NCBI GenBank assembly: GCA_903884505.1
Contig: CAISET010000002.1
Location: forward strand, 186,001-250,000
DNA length: 64,000 bases
DNA from: an uncultured Microcaldota archaeon
GTDB lineage: Archaea; Micrarchaeota; Micrarchaeia; Burarchaeales; Fermentimicrarchaeaceae
Direction of reading: 5' to 3'
Of the stretch, positions 58,400 to 64,000 are shown in pieces. Position numbers and translations under genes: made by a program. The notes under the pieces are model-generated. The model was given only the letters and a program-made list of their open reading frames with translations. It was not told the DNA's origin and did not search any database. The first letter of the stretch is position 1, and the number at the start of each line of letters is the position of its first letter.

Positions 58400-59638
58400 A
58401 TGATTTCTCTTTTTGATTTTCCAGAACGGAATGTTTTCTTGGCGGTTAAAGATGATTTTCGTAAATTCGTGTTTCAGAGTGCGGAAGAGATTGTTGGCGG
58501 CCGTCGTGAACTTGCACGCCATCTCGGAGTCAGCTATTCCGCTGTTTCTGAATGGGAGAACGGCTACAAAATGCGAATTAGCGGGACTGAAGAGGTACAT
58601 CACTGCCCCATATGCGTGTACAACAACCTCCTGCGCTTGCTGTCCGACCCGCAGCTAAAGGACGACCTGCAGGCGAGTATTTACTGCTACAAAGGAAATG
58701 GGCCGTCTGCATGCATTCGGGACCCGATTTTGCCCATATGCGATACGCGCAGTGTGCTAAATATGGTGGCACATATCTTCTCGGACGGTTGCGTTCCATC
58801 GGATCGGAAAGGTCCGCCATTCTACTGCAACTCCTCAGAGGAGCTTATTGATGAGTTTGCTTCGGACCTGCGCTCGTTCGGCGATGTTGAAACTCGCAAA
58901 GGCTTTAACTCGGAAACTGGCGTCCACAAACTATTCTTCCCACTGGTGCTGGCTAAGATTCTCGAGCACATTTATCATATGAACTTTCCACAGCATCGCT
59001 TCTTTCAGCCGTCGCAGGTCTGGGCCCTTTCTAATGAAGAGAAAGGCGCCTTCCTCCGCGGTTTCTTTGATGATGAGGGATACGTTCACGATAGCAACGT
59101 GCAGATTTGCTCCCTTCATGAAGAGACGCTTGATATGCTTAAAGCACTTCTGAACGACTTTGGAATTTTGGCGAGCAGGCAGGGCAAGTACCGCGACTAT
59201 GTGCGGGCAGACGGCACCATAAGTTCAGTGAAATACTTCGATATTCCCAGCAAGTCACTTCCTGCATTCGCCCAGTCTATCGGCTTCACGCATCCGAAGA
59301 AGCGGGAGCACCTGGCGCACATACTGCTAAGGCAACCGCGAGGCTGGAAGCATCCGGATGCGGGCAAAGTACGCGAGATAATCCTCTACGAGCTGGCAAA
59401 CGGTCCGGCTACTGCGCGCACGTTATCACACAAAACGCTGATAACTATGCGGAATGTGCGGGAAAGCTACCTGAAAGTGCTTGAAGATGAGGGAGTCATA
59501 TTAAAATTCGCAAAGCAAAAGGGTAAGGGCGGCGCGGTTTTATGGGCCTTGAACAGAATGCCTTCCAGTTGTTGCATCCAAACGTCCGGGACCTTGCAGT
59601 CGGACGATTCGGCGAGCCAACAGAAGTCCAGCAGTTAG
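58400..59638 (+). CDS. HTH plus LAGLIDADG homing-endonuclease-like protein
   Basis: The 412-residue protein starts with an XRE-like HTH (GGRRELARHLGVSYSAVSEWENGYK, ~residues 32-58). Two LAGLIDADG-type helices follow: LNMVAHIFSDGCV and FLRGFFDDEGYVHDSN, each with the acidic metal-binding residue, and a DNA-binding saddle between and after them. A second winged-helix part lies near the end (ELANGPATARTLSHKTLITMRNVRESYLKVLEDEGVI). No intein splicing motifs are present, so it is a free-standing protein. It may be a homing nuclease or a domesticated regulator. Base composition is more AT-rich than the flanks. The last 97 bp overlap the helicase gene in another frame. Confidence 0.85.
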   Translation: MISLFDFPERNVFLAVKDDFRKFVFQSAEEIVGGRRELARHLGVSYSAVSEWENGYKMRISGTEEVHHCPICVYNNLLRLLSDPQLKDDLQASIYCYKGNGPSACIRDPILPICDTRSVLNMVAHIFSDGCVPSDRKGPPFYCNSSEELIDEFASDLRSFGDVETRKGFNSETGVHKLFFPLVLAKILEHIYHMNFPQHRFFQPSQVWALSNEEKGAFLRGFFDDEGYVHDSNVQICSLHEETLDMLKALLNDFGILASRQGKYRDYVRADGTISSVKYFDIPSKSLPAFAQSIGFTHPKKREHLAHILLRQPRGWKHPDAGKVREIILYELANGPATARTLSHKTLITMRNVRESYLKVLEDEGVILKFAKQKGKGGAVLWALNRMPSSCCIQTSGTLQSDDSASQQKSSS

Positions 59639-62373
59639 CTATTCCTAGTTTGCTTAAAGGTGAAAATGCGCTTATTCTCGCCCCTACCGGATATGGAAAG
59701 ACCGAAGCGGCACTTTTGCCCATCTTATCACTGCTTCTACAAACGAAGAAAACACAGGGCATACGGGCTTTGTACGTATCCCCTCTTCGTGCGCTTGGGC
59801 GCGACATCCAAGAAAGGGTATTGTGGTGGGGAAAGCAGCTCGGCATCAGCGTTGGAATCAGACATGGCGACGTGCCGGTTTCCGAACGCGTGAAACAGCT
59901 TAAGAATCCCCCCGACCTTCTTGTCTTGACACCCGAAACCTTACAGGCCATTCTACCAGCTCCAAAGATGGGGCTACACCTTAAAACTGTCGAATATGTT
60001 GTTGTGGATGAGGTTCACGAGCTCTATTCAGATAAGCGGGGGGCGCAGCTTTCAATAGCGCTGGAAAGGCTGCTTGAGAAAAGGGGAAACCGGCCGTTCC
60101 AGCGAATCGGGCTGAGCGCGACAGTCGGGCAGCCGGAAAAAGTCGCAGCGTTTCTATGTGGTGACAGGGAATGCAAAATCGTGAGGCTGCCGGTTGAGCG
60201 GGCGATGCACCTGACTGTTGAGTCGCCGCAGCCCGACGAAGCGGACTATCAGCTAGGAGAGAGGCTTTTCATCGACGGGCCGGCAGCGGCAAGGCTAAGA
60301 CGGTTGGATGACCTCATCAGGCAGCACAAGGCGACGCTTGCGTTCGTGAACACGAGGAGCATTGCGGAAACGCTCGGCTCGAGGCTGCTCAGGCTGAGGA
60401 AGGCAGAGGACGAACTCCACCAGATTGCGGTGCACCACGGCTCGCTTTCAAAGGAGGCAAGAATCCGTGCGGAGGAGCGGTTCAAGGGGAACGAATTGAA
60501 AGGCCTGATATGCACTTCGAGCCTCGAGCTGGGGATGGACATAGGGCAGGTCGATTTGGTTGTCCAATACTCTTCTCCAAGGCAGGTGCAGAGGCTCGTG
60601 CAGCGGGTCGGGAGGAGCGGGCACTCAATCTTAAGGACGCCGAAAGGCGTTGTTATCGCAACAGACGAGGACGACGTGGCCGAGGCTGCAGTCATAGCGC
60701 GGCGCGCGTCAAAAGGCCTGCTGGAGGGCGAGGAGGAGCAGGCAGGCGCCCTCGACGTGCTCGCGCACCAGATTGCGGGAATGCTCCTTGAGAAGGAAGA
60801 AAGGAAAGTGAGTGAGGTTCTGGAGCCGGTGAAGAGGGCCCACCCGTTTGCCGCGATGGCCGTATCGGATGTAACCATGGTTACAAAGCAGCTCCACTCC
60901 GAAGGCCTCGTGTATTTCGATGAGAAGGAAGGCCTCATCCGCAAAAACGGCAGGACGCGCGACTACTACTACGAGAACCTCAGCATGATCCCGGACCGGA
61001 GGAAATACTTCGTCAAAAGCGCCGTCACAAATTCCAACGTCGCGATGCTGGATGAGGGCTTCGTCGCCAATTTCGTGGAAGTCGGGGCGACAATAATAAC
61101 GCGCGGCGTCCCCTGGAAGGTTCTCGACATCGGGGAAAAGGAGATAATAGTCGAGCCGAGCGAGGATATCTCAGCAGCGGTCCCGGACTGGGTGGGAGAA
61201 GAAATTCCCGTCCCCTACGAGATTGCGCAGGGAGTCGGGGAATTAAGAAGGAAGGTGAGTGGGGGAGAAAGTCTCTCCGACTACCACCTTTCCGAAGGGG
61301 CGGCAGCAAAGCTTTCCGCACTAATAAAGAAGCAGGAACCCGTTTTCCTCCCCGATGAAAAGAACCTACTAATTGAGCAGACGCCTGACGCAATAGTCAT
61401 CCATTCCCTCCTCGGCTCAAAGGGAAATGAAACCCTCTCCCGTCTTCTCTCAGCCGTCCTCCAGCTCCACACCGGGCACCCTGTCCGCGCAGAGGCAGAC
61501 CCATATCGCATATTCCTGCTGGCCCCCGGCGCGGACGCACAGGCGGTCGCAAGGCTCCTCCGCGAGACCTCGCCAGAATACGCGGAGACTGCAGTCCGCT
61601 CCTCAATCCCGAAATCAAACCTCTTCAAGTACAAGTTCATCCACGTCGCGAAGGCCTTCGGCCTCATCGCAAAAGATGCAGACTACACGTCATTCAGCCT
61701 CAGGCGCATAATGGACACCCTGGCCGACTCCCCGATTCATTCGGAGACAATGCGGCAGTTCATCCACGATTACATGGACTTCGCAGCAGTCAAAGCATTC
61801 CTCTCAGCGCTCCAGCGCAATGAAATCAAAATCCACACGCGCCGCCTGCCCGACCCCTCGCCGCTCGCCCGCCTCGCGCTCTCAAAGCTCTCCGCGGCAA
61901 GCGAGCTCATCGCGCCGATCGAGCCGGCAAGCGAAATCCTCCGCTCATTCAAGCATGCAACCCTGGCGAAGCAGGCAAAGCTATTCTGCACCTACTGCAG
62001 TACAGTCCAGTACCGGAAAATCGCGGACATCGCACCGAACGAGAAGATGAAGTGCAGCAGCTGCAGCTCGCCCCTGCTCGTGCTGGTCGACCCCCGCGAA
62101 AAGGCCTTCCCCTCGCTGCAGAAGAAGCTGAAGGGAGGAAAGAAAAACTTCACCGCAGACGAGGTGAAGCTGCGGAAAGAGCTTCTGAGAGGCGCAGGCC
62201 TCGTGCAGGCATATGGCAGGCGGGCAATCTCCGCGCTCTCGGTTTACGGTGTAGGAGTAGAGACCGCCTCCCGCATCCTCCAGCGCCTTCACAGGAACGA
62301 GGACCTTCTTTTCGTCGACCTCCTCGAGGCGCAGAAGCAGTTCATCCGCACGAAGAGATACTGGCAAGCATAA
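59542..62373 (+). CDS. Lhr-type DEAD/DEAH helicase
   Basis: The 943-residue superfamily 2 helicase has Q-like EPTEVQQLAIPSLL, motif I LILAPTGYGKTEAALLP, Ia YVSPLRALGRDIQ, II VVVDEVHELYSDKRGAQLS (DEVH), III GLSATVGQ, IV LAFVNTRSIAETLG, V CTSSLELGMDIGQVDLVVQY and VI QRVGRSGHS. The Lhr winged-helix and beta-barrel regions follow (FVEVGATIITRGVPWKVLDI). A C-terminal four-Cys zinc ribbon is present (CTYCSTVQYRK ... KCSSCSSPLL). Lhr proteins unwind DNA or RNA:DNA hybrids in repair. ATG 59542 lies inside the end of the upstream LAGLIDADG gene; an ATATTAAAATT box at ~59496-59506 probably starts its own transcript. Confidence 0.93.
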   Translation: MGLEQNAFQLLHPNVRDLAVGRFGEPTEVQQLAIPSLLKGENALILAPTGYGKTEAALLPILSLLLQTKKTQGIRALYVSPLRALGRDIQERVLWWGKQLGISVGIRHGDVPVSERVKQLKNPPDLLVLTPETLQAILPAPKMGLHLKTVEYVVVDEVHELYSDKRGAQLSIALERLLEKRGNRPFQRIGLSATVGQPEKVAAFLCGDRECKIVRLPVERAMHLTVESPQPDEADYQLGERLFIDGPAAARLRRLDDLIRQHKATLAFVNTRSIAETLGSRLLRLRKAEDELHQIAVHHGSLSKEARIRAEERFKGNELKGLICTSSLELGMDIGQVDLVVQYSSPRQVQRLVQRVGRSGHSILRTPKGVVIATDEDDVAEAAVIARRASKGLLEGEEEQAGALDVLAHQIAGMLLEKEERKVSEVLEPVKRAHPFAAMAVSDVTMVTKQLHSEGLVYFDEKEGLIRKNGRTRDYYYENLSMIPDRRKYFVKSAVTNSNVAMLDEGFVANFVEVGATIITRGVPWKVLDIGEKEIIVEPSEDISAAVPDWVGEEIPVPYEIAQGVGELRRKVSGGESLSDYHLSEGAAAKLSALIKKQEPVFLPDEKNLLIEQTPDAIVIHSLLGSKGNETLSRLLSAVLQLHTGHPVRAEADPYRIFLLAPGADAQAVARLLRETSPEYAETAVRSSIPKSNLFKYKFIHVAKAFGLIAKDADYTSFSLRRIMDTLADSPIHSETMRQFIHDYMDFAAVKAFLSALQRNEIKIHTRRLPDPSPLARLALSKLSAASELIAPIEPASEILRSFKHATLAKQAKLFCTYCSTVQYRKIADIAPNEKMKCSSCSSPLLVLVDPREKAFPSLQKKLKGGKKNFTADEVKLRKELLRGAGLVQAYGRRAISALSVYGVGVETASRILQRLHRNEDLLFVDLLEAQKQFIRTKRYWQA

Positions 62374-62398
62374 TAAAAACGCCTGTGAAATCCACCTT

Positions 62399-63202
62399 AT
62401 GCCCGCAATAGTCTATTCTTCGCTTGACCCCGCAGGATGCAACATCGCAGAACGCCTGCGCAAGCTCTACGGTTTCAAGCCAGCAGGCGACCCCGGCGGG
62501 AAATTCCCGTTTTGGAGGGACGAAAAAGGCGTCCTGCTCATCGAGATAGACACGCCAACCATCACCTCGGATTACGTTGATTCGCTGCTTAAAACAGACC
62601 TCATCGTCTTTGCAAGCAAGCACAAGAGCGAGAGCAAAACGCCAACGCTCACCGCCCACCCCTGCGGAAATTGGAGTGACAAGTCTGATTTTGGAGGGAA
62701 GCCGAGGACGCTGGCGCCTACCTCCGCGCTTGCGTTGAAGGCGGCGATGAAAGAGCTGGCAACGAACCCACTCCCTGGCTTCGAAGTTGTGATGGAATGC
62801 ACGCACCACGGCCCACTTCTAAAAACGCCCTTCATCTTCGTGGAAATAGGCAGCTCCGAAAAGGAGTGGGAAATTGCCGAGGCCGGGGAAATCGTCGCAA
62901 AGGCATGCTATGCCGCATGCGCCCAACAGTTGCCGCCGCAGAGAATCGCAATAGGCATAGGCGGAGTCCATTACCCCCATGAAATAACGAAGGAAATCCT
63001 GAGGACGGACATCGCGGTCGGCCACATCATCCCGAAGTACGCGATGGAATGGCTCGATGAGGAAATGGTGAAGCAGATGATTGGGAAAAGCGGGGGAAAA
63101 GTGGAGCTGGCGCTCATCGACTGGAAGAGCCTCAAGAAGGAGGAGCGGGAGAAGGCGCTCGCGCTGCTCAAGATATATAATATACCTTTCGCGAAGGTCT
63201 AA
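62399..63202 (+). CDS. dtdA: D-aminoacyl-tRNA deacylase (archaeal/plant DtdA type)
   Basis: The 267-residue protein matches DtdA/GEK1: AIVYSSLDPAGCNIAERL at the N terminus, DLIVFASKHKSESKTPTLTAHPCGNW, EVVMECTHHGPLLKTPFIFVEIGSSEKEW and IGIGGVHYPHEITKEIL. The ECTHHGP and GVHYP blocks supply the zinc/catalytic His residues. The enzyme hydrolyses D-amino acids mischarged onto tRNA. Length is normal. TAATAAAA at 62371-62378 lies ~26 bases before ATG 62399 (leaderless), overlapping the helicase stop. It is independent of the helicase in expression but tightly packed. Confidence 0.95.
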   Translation: MPAIVYSSLDPAGCNIAERLRKLYGFKPAGDPGGKFPFWRDEKGVLLIEIDTPTITSDYVDSLLKTDLIVFASKHKSESKTPTLTAHPCGNWSDKSDFGGKPRTLAPTSALALKAAMKELATNPLPGFEVVMECTHHGPLLKTPFIFVEIGSSEKEWEIAEAGEIVAKACYAACAQQLPPQRIAIGIGGVHYPHEITKEILRTDIAVGHIIPKYAMEWLDEEMVKQMIGKSGGKVELALIDWKSLKKEEREKALALLKIYNIPFAKV

Positions 63203-63213
63203 CAGGTGGTTTG

Positions 63214-63501
63214 ATGACAGGAGCAGGGTTGGATCCGACGCAGTTCGGCTTGCTGGTAAGGGCATTCACGGTGCTCTTCGCCACTGGGCTGGCATACATA
63301 GCCTTCGTGGCGTGGAGAACGCGCAAGCGCAGCATCATGTTCCTCATATGCATAGCCTTCCTCGCCTACCTTGCGCGCGACATACTTCGCCTCAGCGAGA
63401 TGCTCTACCCGCAGAGCACCTCCCCGATGCTTATCAGCATGGCGGACATACTCGACCTCGTGACGCTTGTGCTGATATTCTTCGCAGTGGTGAAGGAGTG
63501 A
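63214..63501 (+). CDS. Small three-helix membrane protein
   Basis: The 95-residue protein has three transmembrane segments (VRAFTVLFATGLAYIAFVAW; SIMFLICIAFLAYLARDIL; ISMADILDLVTLVLIFFAVV) with a short positively charged loop RTRKRS between the first two. ATG 63214 has AGGTGGT upstream; the track TTG at 63211 is too close to it. It precedes the dual-HTH regulator gene by 4 bases. A membrane partner or signal input for that regulator is inferred from position. Family not recognised. Confidence 0.7.
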   Translation: MTGAGLDPTQFGLLVRAFTVLFATGLAYIAFVAWRTRKRSIMFLICIAFLAYLARDILRLSEMLYPQSTSPMLISMADILDLVTLVLIFFAVVKE

Positions 63502-63505
63502 TGGC

Positions 63506-64000
63506 GTGAACATCCAGGCGCTCGAGACAAGGCAGCAGGTCCTCGAGTTCATCCAGCGCTTCCCGGGCTTCCACTTCCGCGAGCTCCAGCGCAGGCTCGG
63601 GCTTGCGGTGGGCACCCTGCAGTACCACCTCGCCCAGCTCGAGCAGGACAAGCTCATCATCGGCAGGAAGGACGGCGAGTACACTCGCTATTACGCAGTC
63701 GGAGTGGTCACGGAGCGCGACAGGATTCTTCTCCAGTTCATGAGGCAGACCCCGGTGCGCCACATACTGCTCCACTTGCTCGAGGCAAAGACGGCCAACC
63801 ACAAGCAGCTGACCGCCCGCATAGGCCTCTCCCCAGCGACCGCCTCATGGTACCTCGGGAAGCTCCTCGAGGCGAAGCTTGTCGTGAAGAAGAAGTCCGG
63901 CCGCGAGGTCTTCTACTCCCTTGCCGACCATTCCGAGATAGCCCGGACCATCGTGGCGTACCGCGCCAGCTTCCTCGACAAGCTCGTTGACAAGTTCGCG
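63506..64000 (+). CDS. Dual winged-helix transcription regulator, truncated by the window edge
   Basis: The frame is open at the right edge and therefore absent from the ORF track. GTG 63506 follows a GGAGTGATG ribosome site and lies 4 bases after the previous stop. Visible residues (~165) hold two winged HTHs: TRQQVLEFIQRFPGFHFRELQ with LGLAVGTLQYHLAQLEQDKLI, and VRHILLHLLEAKTANHKQLT with GLSPATASWYLGKLLEAKLV. This is the ArsR/MarR-like double-HTH form of several archaeal membrane-coupled regulators. The C-terminal part is not visible. A functional link to the small membrane protein upstream is likely from operon structure. Confidence 0.85.
   Translation, partial: MNIQALETRQQVLEFIQRFPGFHFRELQRRLGLAVGTLQYHLAQLEQDKLIIGRKDGEYTRYYAVGVVTERDRILLQFMRQTPVRHILLHLLEAKTANHKQLTARIGLSPATASWYLGKLLEAKLVVKKKSGREVFYSLADHSEIARTIVAYRASFLDKLVDKFA

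Noticed and set aside
56596-59541. Integrated element using tRNA-His as attachment site
   Set aside because: I looked for a second copy of the tRNA 3' end (GTTCAATTCCCGGCG) up to the helicase gene and saw none, and no integrase gene is present.

Overview
The window looks like a chromosomal segment of an uncultivated archaeon, most likely a DPANN lineage such as Micrarchaeota or Diapherotrites; the lineage is an inference. The archaeal evidence is direct: many genes have a TATA element (TTTAAA, TTTATA, TTATATTA) about 26 bases before the start codon, which implies leaderless mRNAs. There is also a tRNA-His with an archaeal bulge-helix-bulge intron and an encoded G-1:C73 pair, a class III (pilin) signal peptide, DtdA, an Lhr-type helicase and a Dpo4-like polymerase with a C-terminal PCNA-binding box. 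Base composition is mostly GC-rich. AT-richer pockets mark likely imported genes at about 35.9-36.4 kb and 58.3-59.5 kb.

Layout. 0-10.6 kb: cell-surface genes (two large secreted proteins sharing a C-terminal GWN module, lipoproteins, small membrane proteins), a cyclic 2,3-diphosphoglycerate synthetase-like gene and a membrane-tethered winged-helix protein. 10.7-17.1 kb: gyrB and gyrA; GyrA is split by an intein directly after its catalytic tyrosine, and a Z-DNA-prone tract precedes gyrB. 17.1-21.1 kb: lipoprotein, class II HMG-CoA reductase (mevalonate pathway), DUF4139-type surface protein. 21.3-28.3 kb: two tandem paralogous double-HTH regulators, then two large unrecognised proteins and a HEAT-repeat protein. 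28.4-34.6 kb: CPBP membrane protease, a minus-strand operon of small orphan genes, PolX, ferredoxin, DUF1858 protein and a Cys-rich lipoprotein. 34.6-37.4 kb: cysS translationally coupled to an AT-rich orphan gene, and a Fic AMPylator whose TATA box is bracketed by an 11-bp inverted repeat.

37.4-43.5 kb: two ABC-2 exporters (one in an operon with dinB), a small HExxH protein and orphans. 43.5-48.5 kb: a signalling locus with a response regulator carrying a degenerate GGDEF-like domain, a divergent GAF/PAS histidine kinase, and a site-2-protease-like metalloprotease overlapping the kinase by 4 bases. 48.5-53.9 kb: more surface genes, including a pilin-like protein with a beta-helix tail. 53.9-56.1 kb: an isolated urocanate hydratase. 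56.2-59.6 kb: an accessory patch around tRNA-His (a broken AbrB-like gene, twin coiled-coil genes sharing an unusual leader, and an HTH plus LAGLIDADG protein). 59.5-64 kb: Lhr helicase, DtdA, and a small membrane protein with a dual winged-helix regulator that runs off the edge.

Regulation is the most coherent theme. Four divergent gene pairs have start codons only 51-57 bp apart around one near-palindromic TATA element that could fire in both directions. The best candidates for undescribed biology are the regulator/giant-protein cluster (21.3-28.3 kb), the kinase-protease locus, the Fic locus with its operator, and the twin coiled-coil genes with their overlapping leader ORFs. All functional statements come from reading motifs by eye; no database search was run.
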